Assembly: GCA_963662155.1 (NCBI GenBank) | Contig: OY759265.1 | Coordinates: 46,183,906-46,247,905 of the forward strand | Reading direction: 5' to 3' | DNA: 64,000 nucleotides | Source: Lamellibrachia columna | Taxonomy: Eukaryota > Annelida > Polychaeta > Sabellida > Siboglinidae | Shown here: positions 10,150 through 21,599 of the stretch, piece by piece | How the letters are laid out: the number at the start of each line of letters is the position of its first letter | Position numbering within the stretch: position 1 is the stretch's first letter | Translations under genes and position numbers: made by a program | The notes under the pieces: model-generated | What the model saw: the letters and a program-made list of their open reading frames with translations, nothing else | Database searches by the model: none | Told to the model about the DNA's origin: nothing

Positions 10150-11300
10150 TGATCGAGTTTAGTCTCTGTGTCAGTCTCTGTGGCATTGTCAGTATCTGCA
10201 TCAATCTGTCATTATCAGTCTTTGTGTTAGCAAGTCACTGGCAGTCTCTGTGTCATAGCCAGTCTGTGTGTCGACCTGTCAGTGTCAATCTCATTGTCAG
10301 TATCAGTTTAGTGAACCGGTGAATTGTCAAGACAACCAGCTATTGTTGTTTCCGTCTGCCTGAATTGTAAACACCACTGACAACGACAATGTCGACAAAT
10401 CAACTAAGTGACATTATACAACAATGCTTTACCTCAGAATCAGACTAACTGAAGATAACCCGAGGTTCAACAATATGTACTAAAATGTAAAAACTCGCAG
10501 GAAGTCCCAAACAATCATCGACTGTGTAAATGAAGGACTCGTCATGGAGGTGTGGAGCTGATGGCGCCCATCCTCACAAAGACAACTGTGTAAATGAAGT
10601 ACTCGTCATGGAGCTGATGGCGCCCATCCTCGTAAAGACAACTGTGTAAATGAAGTACTCGTCATGGAGTTGATGGAGCTGATAGTACCCACGATCACAA
10701 AGACAACTGTGTAAATGAAGTACTCGTCATGAAGGTGACGGAGCTGATGGCGGCCATCCTCACAAAGACAACTGTGTAAATGAAGTACTCGTCATGGAGT
10801 TGATGGAGCTGATAGTACCCACGATCACAAAGACAACTGTGTAAATGAAGTACTCGTCATGGAGGTGATGGAGCTGATGGCACCCATCCTCACAAAGACA
10901 ACTGTGTAAATGATGGAGCTGATAGTACCCACGATCACAAAGTGAATCTCTTCGTCAGACTGGCAGTGCCAGTCTCTGTGTCAACCTGACAGTGTCAGTC
11001 TCCGTGGTGTCAGCCTGGTACTGTCAGTCTCTGTGTCAGTCTGTCAGTGTCAGTCTCTGTATCAGCCTGCCATTGTTAGTCTCCATGTCATACCGACAGA
11101 GTCAGTCTCTGTGTCAGTATCAGTATATGTGTCAGTCTTTGTGTCAGTGTCAGTCCATGTGTCAATATCTAGTTCAAATCAAATTACTTATATCAACGCC
11201 AATCTGTCGGTGTCAGTCTAAGTGTCAGTATCTTTGTTAGTATCTGCGTCAGTATCTGCGTCAGCGTGTCAGTGTCAATATCTGCGTCAGCCTGGCAGTG
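10150..11300. repeat. CAGTCTCTGTGT-type and 55-bp minisatellites in gene A intron 1
   Basis: 10150-10320 and 10960-11300 carry irregular units around tcagtctctgtgtcagcctg. Between them, 10520-10945 has about seven imperfect copies of a longer unit containing aatgaagtactcgtcatgga and cacaaagacaactgtgta. Gene B has the first type at 43680-44220. Confidence 0.85.
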
Positions 11301-11305
11301 TCAGT

Positions 11306-12072
11306 TTTAGACTATGTACAAGCCGGGCTGTACCACCTATATACCAGCCTATGTGCAATCATGGCTGTATCTAATATGTACCATCCTTTGTACAAGCCGG
11401 GCTGTACATCCTATGTACAAGCCTATGTATTAGAGGGGCTGTACCTTCTGTGTACAAGCCTACGTACTAGGCGGGCTGACATCCTGTGTACCAGCATATG
11501 TACTAGACGGGCTGCACCGCCTACGTACCAGCCTATGTTATAACCGGGCTGTACCTCCTATGTACCAGCATATGTACTAGCCGGACGGCACCTCCTGTAT
11601 ACCAGCCTATGTACTAGCTGGCCTGTACTTTTTATGTACCATCCTTTGTACTAGCTGGGCTGTACCTCCTATGTACAATCCTTTGTACTAGCTGAGCTGT
11701 ACCTCCTATGTACCATCCTTTGTACTAGCTGGGCTGTACCTCCTATGTACCATCCTTTGTACTAGCTGGGCTGTACCTCCTATGTACCATCCTTTGTACT
11801 AGCTGGGCTGTACCTCCTATGTACCATCCTTTGTACTAGCTGGGCTGTACCTCCTATGTACCATCCTTTGTACTAGCTGGGCTGTACCTCCTATGTACCA
11901 TCCTTTGTACTAGCTGGGCTGTACCTCCTATGTACCATCCTTTGTACTAGCTGGGCTGTACCTCCTATGTACCATCCTTTGTACTAGCTGGGCTGTACCT
12001 CCTATATACCTTCCTTTGTACAATCTGGGCTTTACCTCCTATGTACCAGCCTATGTACTAGCTGGGCAGTAC
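11306..12072. repeat. 37-bp minisatellite, about 20 copies
   Basis: Units contain ctagctgggctgtacctcct and atgtaccatcctttgta. The central units (11660-11990) are nearly identical and the outer ones diverge. Gene B has only about six degenerate units at 44225-44460. Confidence 0.92.
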
Positions 12073-12353
12073 CAGCACGCCAACTGGTCGGGTGCGTGAA
12101 CAGAGGGTAATACGCGCTGTAACTAAGAACAAATCAGTTAAGAACTCCGTTCCGTTGTTTGCGAGCACACCGCTGTGTGTCGTTAGCTGACACAGCTGTG
12201 TGTTCGAGCGTGTCCGGAAGCAAGGGAGACGCCAGGCGGAGCATTTACTTCAGATGTCGGTCACTGACAGAGACACAGCCACTGCGTAATATTAACGTGG
12301 ACATGGTTCTAAGTTCTAAGTTCTACATCTGATCTCTGCCGGAGACAACTTAC

Positions 12354-12470
12354 CTGTTGCTACTTCCTCTCAGGTCACCTAAAATGTAGAAGTATCGACC
12401 GACTGGTTCGCACCTGTCCCTTGTGTCTCTATAACCGATCTCTCTGATTACGGAAGTAACCGTTGTATGT
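12354..12470 (-). other. Gene A probable 5' UTR exon
   Basis: A strong donor, CAACAG|GTAAGTTG, ends this exon at 12354. The roughly 60 bases before it on the minus strand, and the donor, are conserved in the gene B copy ending at 44742. Splicing to the acceptor at 7350 would place the ATG two bases into the next exon. The 5' limit (transcription start) is not visible; 12470 is only where I stop. Confidence 0.5.
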
Positions 12471-12518
12471 GGGCTTTGACGTTCAGTCAACCGTGACGCC
12501 TGACACACATTCCACACA

Positions 12519-12553
<35 letters not shown>

Positions 12554-12760
12554 GGTCGGTCGGTCGGTCGGTCGGTCGGTCGGTCGGTCGGTCGGTCGGT
12601 CGGTCGGTCGGTCGGTCGGTCGGTCGGTCGGTCGGTCGGTCGGTCGGTCGGTCGGTCGGTCGGTCGGTCGGTCGGTCGGTCGGTCGGTCGGTCGGTCGGT
12701 CGGTCGGTCGGTCGGTCGGTCGGTCGGTCGGTCGGTCGGTCGGTCGGTCGGTCGGTCGGT
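12519..12760. repeat. (CTGT)n then (CGGT)n tetranucleotide array
   Basis: About eight CTGT units, then about 52 uninterrupted GGTC units. The array lies just upstream of gene A's first exon, at the end of the region duplicated in gene B. Confidence 0.96.
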
Positions 12761-12761
12761 G

Positions 12762-12840
12762 CTAGGATTTATGTCGTTCTCAAAAGTCCGCGTAAGTCCT
12801 CAATCGTTCTTATACGTCCCCAATTAAGGCAGGGACTTAT
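12762..12840. repeat. Dispersed repeat, copy 1
   Basis: The gctaggatttatgtcgttct to cgtccccaattaaggcaggg segment recurs at 21981-22055 and, partly and inverted, at 51290-51345. Confidence 0.7.
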
Positions 12841-13755
12841 CCATTTCCGGGCCAATCCATGAATTTTCTGATTATTTTAATGTTGGGATGTTTTGTTGTG
12901 GAACCGTATGTCGCAGTACTTCATACATGCAAATGCAGTACAAAATATCACGAAATATCACGAAAATGCTTCAGCTGGATACTTTGGATACGCATTATTT
13001 TTAATTAAAATCGGTGGATAATAACTTGTGGCAGGTCTATACATTAGTAAGAACTAGTAATATGTCATCATTAACATATGTCAAGCAAAATATTTGCCGT
13101 TTTACTACTTGTAACTGTGCGTCGTCCGAAACCGCCTCAAACCGTACGTGGCGATTTACCCGGACCTACTTCCAGGTGATCTTCATGGGAATTAAAGCGA
13201 CGCCAAACTAACAGAAAGGAGTCCAGTTTTGGCAAAGTCCCAAAGAACACATTTGGTAAGTGTTTTTGAATATATGTTTCTACACGTTTTTTATGAAAGT
13301 TATTAATGTGTAGTAATCAGTAAATTTGGCAATTTTTGCCGAGATAAAACGTGCGCTTCGTCGCCAGGAGCAGTAATACGTGGCTTACCGTGCTCTTCGC
13401 GGGAACAGACGTGCTCCAACTCGGAGGTGACGGACGGTCTCAGGCGACTTACGATTGCAGCATTACCGAGGTCTATCGACTGGAGCGGTTTGATTGCCAT
13501 ATTATATATATCTAAATAATTGTTTTATTGGCATATTGAGTAGACTGAACATATAACTTGTCATTAAAATAAAAAACAACCGTTTTCACATAAAATAACA
13601 TATAAATAACACAAACAATTTATGTCAATTTGAAGCAAATGTAGCAATGCATCATATACTTGTATTCGTTTAGTTTTACTATATTAGCGGCATAAGCCAA
13701 TGTTTATATGTCATATGCGCTGGCGAAAAAAATTTCTCAGGAATATTTAACAAGA
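12841..13755. other. Intergenic, no supported gene
   Basis: AT-rich DNA. Short frames at 13014-13211 (+) and 13303-13500 (-) show no recognisable domain. Confidence 0.5.
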
Positions 13756-14050
13756 TTTAACAAGATTGCCATCCCAAACAACAAGTTCCAGATGGCAAAG
13801 TGGACAAGGAAGCCATTGGCAATTTTCTCATATATGTGTAACCCACCCTTATCAAATATCTGTCAATTCTATTTTTAAACATATTCACACTACTAGCATT
13901 AAGACAATCATTTGGCAGTTTGTTCCATTCATTTATCACCCTCTGTGAGAAAGAGTACTTTCTCATGTCCAACCTACACTGCTCCTTAACTAATGCTGCT
14001 TTGTGTCCTCTGGTTCTACATGCGTTACCTGCACCCAAGTCCTTCATGAC
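13756..14050 (-). mobile_element. 5'-truncated LINE fragment (3' end of RT protein)
   Basis: Minus-strand frame with ACRTRGHKAALVKEQCRLD, SFSQRVINEWNKLP and MFKNRIDRYL matches the C-terminus of the LINE at 20200-21596. It ends in the repeated tail TTAACAAGAT read on the plus strand. Only the last 90 or so codons remain. Confidence 0.85.
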
Positions 14051-14181
14051 CTAATTAACTGATATATAACAATTTAGTCAAGTCCAGACTGCTGTGCGAC
14101 GTACGGTTTCGGGCGACGAACGGTTTCACTATTTTAGTGTCATACTGAACACAGTTGTTAAACGTTTATTAAATATATTAG

Positions 14182-14374
14182 AATTGATGCCAAGCGCGTC
14201 AAGACCAACGCACCGAAGGAAGCTGACAAGCTCCGTGCCTGGGAGTTCCCGAAGCTACACAGGAAGACCCCGCGTGGAAGAGGGTCTTACATCAAGAGGA
14301 CGAGCAGTTCAAAAGACTGCACCACACTGGAGCAGTCGCAGCAGAAACGTCGATACGACTACCGTGATCGCTAG
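14182..14374 (+). CDS. Possible orphan coding exon, unknown product
   Basis: After an ATATATTAG acceptor-like site, an open frame runs from 14186 to a TAG at 14372. It contains DAKRVKTNAPKEADKLRAWE, FPKLHRKTPRGRG and QQKRRYDYRDR, very rich in Lys/Arg. The composition is protein-like, unlike its surroundings. I do not recognise the family and found no partner exon, so it could also be transposon-derived. Confidence 0.3.
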
Positions 14375-14624
14375 ACAGGCGTAAAGCCCGCCATGCACTT
14401 ACCGACTCAGTGACGAGAACGCTTATAGTTAGCAGTTAATCGCTAGATGGCGACACTATCTTATTACTTACCGTTGAAATGGCCACTTTCATTGTATGCA
14501 TGCTGGCACGGCTTGGCCAATGAGAATGCTTGGCGCGCTAGTAAACATGTGCTCCGAATAAAGTCGAGTTAGTATGGTCAACGCGTTTGCCTACTAAGAA
14601 CATATAACAAACCGCGACAGACTC

Positions 14625-14905
14625 TTGAGTTGCTAACATGTTGGCGACTACTTTTTCAGTTGGCAAGTAAAATGTAATCGTTATGTGTACTCTCCACCAA
14701 CAGTTGGCAACACTTTTGTTGACATCTGGCATCTGAAAAATTACATAATGTGGCTGACACAGGAGCTATGTAAAGGCCGCCAAACACATACCGATTCTTC
14801 AGTTGCTAACATGTTCTTTTTCAGTTGGCAACTCAAATGTAGTCGTTATGTGTATGTTCTCCACCAACAGTTGGCAACACTTTGTGCCAGTTGCCCACCA
14901 GCCGC
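14625..14905. repeat. Two-copy direct repeat
   Basis: The gttgctaacatgtt to ccaccaacagttggcaacac segment occurs at about 14629-14715 and 14801-14885. Confidence 0.75.
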
Positions 14906-15406
14906 CGGCCAGTCGGTGGACATTTGGCACCGCTAGATATTCACCGACAGTTGGCCACTGTTTTCGGGCGACTCCACGTTAGCGGCGGTTTGTATTTGCC
15001 GGCCTCCGACTAGTTTGCGACTGCCGGGTATTTGTTGGGCAATCAGCCAATCTGAGTCGCCCACACGATCACGTGACTCTCCGTAGAACCGAAAAGATGA
15101 CGGACAACGTGTGGTGTGTGTTGAAATAAGAGAAGTTCATTGAGTACTGTTCGTATGTTACGACATCCCGTCAGTACAGCGACAGGGTAAAGAAGAAAAG
15201 AGCATGGGAAGAAATTGTTTTTGGAAGTCCCCGGTAAGCAATTGTTTTTCCGCCGAAATTGGCCAGAATTGCTATATTTAATCAAATAAGCCGCTTAGAA
15301 AAAACTTTGAAAACGTTTATGTAAGATATCAATATTCTAAATCACTAACATTTTGCCATTTATTGATTGCAAACAAATGGCTATGCGGCCGTTTTATTGT
15401 CATGCC

Positions 15407-15443
15407 GAATATTGTCATGCGACCGTGTCGCATGACAATATTC
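15407..15443. repeat. Perfect inverted repeat, 16-bp arms
   Basis: Arm gaatattgtcatgcga, five-base spacer ccgtg, then its exact reverse complement. It could fold into a hairpin; no terminator or RNA function is implied in this eukaryotic context. Confidence 0.9.
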
Positions 15444-16029
15444 AGCTAAATGACGTGTGCGTTGACTGTTGTAACACACCAATGCGAGGTGCAACTTTTG
15501 CCTGGCGGTTATCGCAACTTGAGATTTGATGAAAGGTCATGACGAGTGCAGCTTATGTCGGTAATAATAGTCAACGTTCCACATTTCAGTCACAAAAGTG
15601 CACAGACGCGTATGTTCACTGCAGACACAGTTCACGAAATGCGTGAAGAAACCAGCCAGCGGCAGTGGGGGATGGGGGACAGATACAAAGGCAGGACTGG
15701 CTCCTCACAAACCTCAACTTCCTGAGGATCTACACAAAGATGCGGGGTTCAATTTATATGACGTAATATTTCAGCTTGTTTGAGTTGGTAGCGTACTTAG
15801 GGGGAGGGCTTTGGGCCATGCCCCACTTGGCTTAATTGGTTGGATTTTTTACCGTACTTTTCCGTTGCGTCACTTACATGGTTGCAGAAGTGTCTTTGTA
15901 GAAGTATCTTTGTAAGTTATAACAATGAACTGATGAGGTATGCAGATATGCTCAGTCATTCAATCGGTCAGGCCATTGGCATTGTATTATTCATGATGTT
16001 GTGATCGACGTCACCGTCAATTTGCTCAC

Positions 16030-16167
16030 GTATTGCGTTGTTCAGGCCTGAAGCCTACAAATATTCTATCCTGTGGTTGGTGAATTTCAGTAGGACGTCT
16101 TCATTGTTTTCCCGGCGATACCACCAACGAACTGGATGTTGTGTATCTAACGGGAGCTCGAAAGGCG
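16030..16167 (-). pseudogene. Relic C: decayed copy of the 138-nt CKFP exon
   Basis: Acceptor CTTACAG and donor ATAC|GTGAGC bracket exactly 138 nt that align with 5440-5577 and 35283-35420. The conserved WWYRRENNEDV and LNNAI segments are readable. The key Cys of CKFP is replaced (PFELP) and an in-frame TAG follows HRIEYL. Flanking intron DNA from about 15990 to 18265 also aligns with genes A and B. No other exon of this copy was found. Confidence 0.78.
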
Positions 16168-16317
16168 CTGTAAGAATCACATACTGCATTGTTTTAATTA
16201 CCCCGGATTACAGTTTTAATAATAATTGTACGCGGGAAGATAGTGACAGAGAGTGTGAATGGCGGTACAATTTTCAAATAATGTGATAGAAGAGAGTGAC
16301 ACACAACACAGGTAGGA

Positions 16318-17990
16318 CGATGACAATGAGAGAGAATGAGGGAGGGGGTGACGAGAAAATGAGGGAGGGGTGACGAGAGAATGAGAGAGGGTGGTGACGA
16401 TGACAATGAGAGAGGGGTGACGAGAGAATGAAAGAGGGGGTGACGAGATAATGAGAGAGGGGGTGACGAGAGAATGAGAGAGGGGGTGACGAGAGAATGA
16501 GAGAGGGGGTGACGAGAGAATGAGGGAGGGTGGTGACGATGACAATGAGAGAGGGGTGACGAGAGAATGAAAGAGGGGTGACGAGAGAATGAGAGAGGTT
16601 GGTGACGATGACAATGAGAGAGGGGTGACGAGAGAATGAAAGAGGGGGTGACGAGAGAATGAGAGAGGGGGTGACGATGACAATGAGAGAGGGGTGACGA
16701 GAGAATGAAAGAGGGGGTGACGAGAGAATGAGAGAGGGTGGTGACGATGACAATGAGAGAGGGGTGACGAGAGAATGAAAGAGGGGGTGACGAGAGAATG
16801 AGAGAGGGGGTGACGAGAGAATGAGAGAGGGGTGACGAGAGAATGAGAGAGGGGGTGACGAGAGAATGATGGAGGGTGGTGACGATGACAATGAGAGAGG
16901 AGTGACGAGAGAATGAGAGAGGGGGTGACGAGAGAATGAGAGAGGGGGGTGACGAGAGAATGAGAGAGGGGGTTGACGATGACAATGAGAGAGGGGTGAC
17001 GAGAGAATGAAAGATGGGGTGACGAGAGAATGAGAGAGGGTGGTGACGATGACAATGAGAGAGGGGTGACGAGAGAATGAAAGAGGGGATGACGAGAGAA
17101 TGAGAGAGGGGGTGACGAGAGAATGATGGAGGGTGGTGACGATGACAATGAGAGAGGGGTGACGAGAGAATGAGAGAGGGGGTGACGAGAGAATGAGAGA
17201 GGGTGGGTGACGATGACAGTGAGAGAGGGGTGACGAGAGAATGAAAGAGGGGGTGACGAGAGAATGAGAGAGGGTGGTGACGATGACAATGAGAGAGGGG
17301 TGACGAGAGAATGAGAGAGGGTGGTGACGATGACAATGAGAGAGGGTTGACGAGAGAATGAGAGAGGGTGGTGACGATGACAATGAGAGAGGGGTGACGA
17401 GAAAATGAGAGAGGGGTGACGAGAGAATGAGAGAGGCTGGTGAAGATGACAATGAGAGAGGGGTGACGAGAGAATGAGAGAGGGGGTGACGAGAGAATGA
17501 GAGGGGGGTGACGAGAGAATGAGGGAGGGGGTGACGAGAGAATGAGAGAGGGGGTGACGAGAGAATGATGGAGGGTGGTGACGATGACAATGAGAGAGGG
17601 GTGACGAGAGAATGAGAGAGGGGGTGACGAGAGAATGAGAGGGGGGGTGACGATGACAATGAGAGAGGGGTGACGAGAGAATGAAAGAGGGGGTGACGAG
17701 AGAATGAGAGAGGGTGGTGACGATGACAATGAGAGAGGGGTGACGAGAGAATGAGAGAGGGTGGTGACGATGACAATGAGAGAGGGGTGACGAGAAAATG
17801 AGAGAGGGGTGACGAGAGAATGAAAGAGGGGGTGACGAGATAATGAGAGAGGGGGTGACGAGAGAATGAGAGAGGGGGTGACGAGAGAATGAGGGAGGGT
17901 GGTGACGATGACAATGAGAGAGGGGTGACGAGAGAATGACAGAGGGGGTGACGAGAGAATGAGAAAGGGGGTGACGAGAGAAGAGAGATA
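16318..17990. repeat. GA-rich minisatellite, about 21-23 bp units
   Basis: Two interleaved unit types, gtgacgagagaatgagagag and gtgacgatgacaatgagaga, make a higher-order array. No stop occurs in any of the three minus-strand frames over most of it, so 511-610 codon frames arise by chance. It occupies the place of the short GA tract in the A and B introns. Confidence 0.95.
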
Positions 17991-18640
17991 GACGAGATGA
18001 AAACTGAGACAGCCAAAGAAGGAGGTAGAAAGAGAAAGAGAACGTCATTTATTCATAAATGGGAAGGGATAGGGACATGGAGAGGAAGGGAAGGAAGCAG
18101 TGTGTGAGGGAGGGAAAGAGAGGTAGACAGAAATAGAGACGATGTGATGTCATAGACAGACGAAAACATGTTAACTTTAATTATATTTAGATCGACATAA
18201 AATCGTGTTAAAAGTTACATTGGTTAATTGGCCTAGCGCATTCAGATTTAGATCGAGTGTTACCATCTGGCTTCAAACTATACATCAAACGAAATCCGCT
18301 AGGTTTCGTCGCAAATATACCTAACGATTTGTCTATCAATTTGAAACAAAATCCCAAAACAATCCGTATCCAAAAGCGAATACGGTATCTGAAATACGCA
18401 ATAAAAATTTATAAGAATGATTAAATCCTGTAAGATCATCTTCACTAATATGATTTTTAGTTGAGATAAATTATATCATTGCATTTTTTCCGAACATTAA
18501 GCCGACATATATAGGCCTGCACAGTCCATACTGAAATAGCTCGGCTTCGACTAACTCCATTCGCTATATTTGCTAACACGTCATGCCACAACATTCTACA
18601 CGTTTCAAATAAACTTCGCTACAACTAGGCAGGAACTCGG

Positions 18641-18752
18641 GTGTCTATAAAGGTACTTCTTATATAGCGCGGTATCCATCCGATATTAGAACCCGGGTTC
18701 TCTCCATTGAGAGCCCGACGTTCTAACCGCTACGCTATGTTACGGGACATGA
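18641..18752 (-). mobile_element. tRNA-derived SINE-like fragment
   Basis: On the minus strand TAGCGTAGCGG fits a pol III A box. About 40 bases later GGTTCTAATAT is a weak B box. It is followed by gcgctatataagaag, reminiscent of L2/SINE tails. Confidence 0.5.
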
Positions 18753-18904
18753 CCTACTTAACCCACATAGTACAAGTATGTGCTGACATTACTGCACTCC
18801 AGACTACAGCATAGAGTGTTATGCAGTTTTTTAATATGCAGGCCTTCTTATGTGTAATATTCAACCTTTATGATCGCAAATAAAATTAACCGATGTTTAT
18901 TCGA

Positions 18905-19088
18905 TGTTTATTCGAGTTATTGTTGTTGCTGTTGTTGATGCCGTTCTTTGTTGTTGATTGCGTTGTTGTTACTGCTGTTGTTGTTACCGCTGTTATTGTT
19001 GTTGTTGCTGCTGTTGTTGTTATTGTTATTTGTTGCTACTGCTGTTTCTGTAGTTGCTGCTGCCCCTGCTGTTGCTGCTGCTGTTACT
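18905..19088. repeat. (GTT/GCT)n trinucleotide-rich tract
   Basis: Imperfect gttgttgctgttgtt leading directly into the CCGCCT array. Confidence 0.9.
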
Positions 19089-19089
19089 T

Positions 19090-19124
<35 letters not shown>

Positions 19125-19520
19125 TCCGCCTCCGCCTCCGCCTCCGCCTCCGCCTCCGCCTCCGCCTCCGCCTCCGCCTCCGCCTCCGCCTCCGCCTCCG
19201 CCTCCGCCTCCGCCTCCGCCTCCGCCTCCGCCTCCGCCTCCGCCTCCGCCTCCGCCTCCGCCTCCGCCTCCGCCTCCGCCTCCGCCTCCGCCTCCGCCTC
19301 CGCCTCCGCCTCCGCCTCCGCCTCCGCCTCCGCCTCCGCCTCCGCCTCCGCCTCCGCCTCCGCCTCCGCCTCCGCCTCCGCCTCCGCCTCCGCCTCCGCC
19401 TCCGCCTCCGCCTCCGCCTCCGCCTCCGCCTCCGCCTCCGCCTCCGCCTCCGCCTCCGCCTCCGCCTCCGCCTCCGCCTCCGCCTCCGCCTCCGCCTCCG
19501 CCGCCGCCGCCGCCGTCGCC
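19089..19520. repeat. (CCGCCT)n hexanucleotide array
   Basis: A short (CCG)n, then about 64 uninterrupted cctccg hexamers, then (CCG)n again. Every frame is open on both strands (Pro, Arg-Leu, Ser-Ala, Glu-Ala, Arg), so none is evidence of a gene. Confidence 0.97.
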
Positions 19521-20199
19521 GCTGCTGTTCCCATATACTTAATACAACGGTTATTATACACATCGGGAAACTGAGCACGATCCCACCTTGTAACAGTTTC
19601 GCAGTAGCCCATTTGATCGTTTAATTCAAATAAATCGTTGTTAAAATAATAAACAAACAAACAAAACTTTCGTGATTGAATTAGCATTAGGCTTGTAGGT
19701 TTGACAGAACGTTTGGGCATCTTAACTGTCACGTTAATTTTGGTTTAACATGTTTTATTTGCCTTAATAATAATTGTATTATTAACGTTACATAGGAGTA
19801 AACTCAACCAAACTGAACTCACTGTAACATCCAACAACCCGAAAGTACAAATACAAAGTATGTCTTCATCACTGGAAGAAGAATGCAAAAATACAAGGTG
19901 AGAAACAGAAATTAATTACAAACAAACGAGTTGTTGAACCAACTAACGAAGAGATATAATCAAGAGAAGCAACAACGCCAAGCATTTCATGTCAATGACG
20001 TAGTCGTAGAATTGTAGTCACGGGAGGAATGTTTCATTAGTGAAGGATATGTGTTAATCAAATTTCGTATATGAAAATTGGCATTGCCCCACAATAGTGG
20101 TCTGACCCAAATAACAGACACAGCCTACCTCTCCTTGGCTACCTGAATTGCAGAGTTATAGGTCGAATGGTGTGCGTAAGTTTAAGAATCCAGTGTCAT

Positions 20200-21596
20200 T
20201 AACATAACCGAAAATTACAGACCAGTGAGTTTAACGTCAGTGATTTGTAAATTATTAGAAAGGTTAATTAAAGACCATATGGTGGACTTCCTCGTTAAGC
20301 ATAAATTATTAAATTCATCTCAACATGGATTCCTTAAAGCGAGGTCATGCTTAACAAATATGTTATGTTTTTTGGAAGAAATCACTAAGTGGATAGACGT
20401 GGGATCGCCAGTAGATATTATCTACTTAGATTTTCAGAAAGCTTTTGACAAAGTGCCACATCAAAGATTACTACTTAAATTAAAAGCCCATGGTATCGGG
20501 GATAGCATAACTGACTGGATAGAACAATGGCTGACTGACAGAAGACAACGAGTTGTAGTAGATGGAGAAGTTTCAAATTGGAAATCGGTTTTGAGTGGGG
20601 TACCTCAAGGATCTGTATTAGGACCTATATTATACTTAATATATATCAATGACTTGGACGATAGTATAACAAGTAACGAACTGAAATTTGCAGATGACAC
20701 AAACCTGTTTAGAAAGGTTAATACTGATGGTGATAAACAACATTTACAAAACGATCTAGACAGATTAGTGAAATGGTCTGAGAAATGGCAGATGTTGTTC
20801 AATTTTGGGAAATGTAAATGCCTACATACAGGACATGGGAACTTGGATGTGAACTATAAAATGGGAGATACTGTTCTGGGTACTACTGTAAAAGAAAAGG
20901 ACTTAGGAGTTACAATAAGCGCTGATATGAAAGTTTCAGAGCAGTGTGGTATTGCAGCTTCAAAGGGTAATCAAATTCTTGGATTGATTAGAAGAAACAT
21001 AACATACAAGGGAAAAAAGTTAATTATACCTCTTTATAAAGCAATAGTTAGACCTCATTTAGAATACTGTATACAAGCATGGAGACCATATCGTAAGAAG
21101 GATATAGATACGCTTGAACGCATACAAAGGAGAGCAACTAAAATGATTCCAAAACTGAGAGACCTTAGTTATGATGAACGCCTGAATTAATGTGGTTTAA
21201 CAACCCTAGAGACAAGGAGGTTAAGAGGAGATCAGATTGAAGTTATTAAGATATTGAATGGGTATGAAAATATTTATAGAAATATGTTTTTCTCACTCAA
21301 GAAGGATAGCAGAACTAGAGGACATGAGGTAAAATTAGTAAAGGATCAATGTAGATTGGACATCAGGAAGCACTCGTTCTCACAGAGGACAATAAATGAA
21401 TGGAACAAATTGTCTACAGATTGTGTAACTGCTAGCAGCGTGAATATGTTTAAAAACAAGGTTGACACATATCTCAGGAGGGCGGGTTATAAGTAGATGA
21501 ACATTGTTGGACTCTCGATAAGCCAATGGCTTCCTTGTCCACTTGCCATCTGGGCCTTTGGCTTGGATGGCAAATCTTGTTAAATCTTGTTAAACC
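20200..21596 (+). mobile_element. 5'-truncated non-LTR retrotransposon (CR1/jockey-group LINE)
   Basis: The element starts inside the RT (ENYRP at about 20207) and runs to a (TCTTGTTAAA)n tail at 21573-21596. RT motifs are LDFQKAFDKVPHQRLLLKL, SGVPQGSVLGPILYLIYIND and FADDT (20695 region). A C-terminal segment TINEWNKL near 21400 matches the 13756-14050 fragment. It probably copies itself by target-primed reverse transcription when full length. This copy has no endonuclease. Confidence 0.93.
20225..21496 (+). pseudogene. LINE reverse transcriptase ORF, truncated, one nonsense codon
   Basis: One frame from 20225 to 21496 is broken only by TAA at 21188-21190 (after YDERLN), beyond the catalytic core. 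The downstream part, TLETRRLRGDQIEVIKILNG to the stop at 21494, continues in the same frame. The FADD catalytic motif is intact. Loss of the 5' end makes the copy dead regardless. Confidence 0.88.
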
Positions 21597-21599
21597 GCA

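Noticed and set aside
18641..18752. Functional tRNA gene
   Set aside because: A-box and weak B-box words are present, but no acceptor-stem pairing or clean cloverleaf; a SINE fragment is more likely. The same applies to 51131-51245.
18893..19732. ORFs rich in Arg-Leu, Ser-Ala, Pro, Glu-Ala and Arg
   Set aside because: All frames of the CCGCCT hexanucleotide array are open; no splice or domain context.
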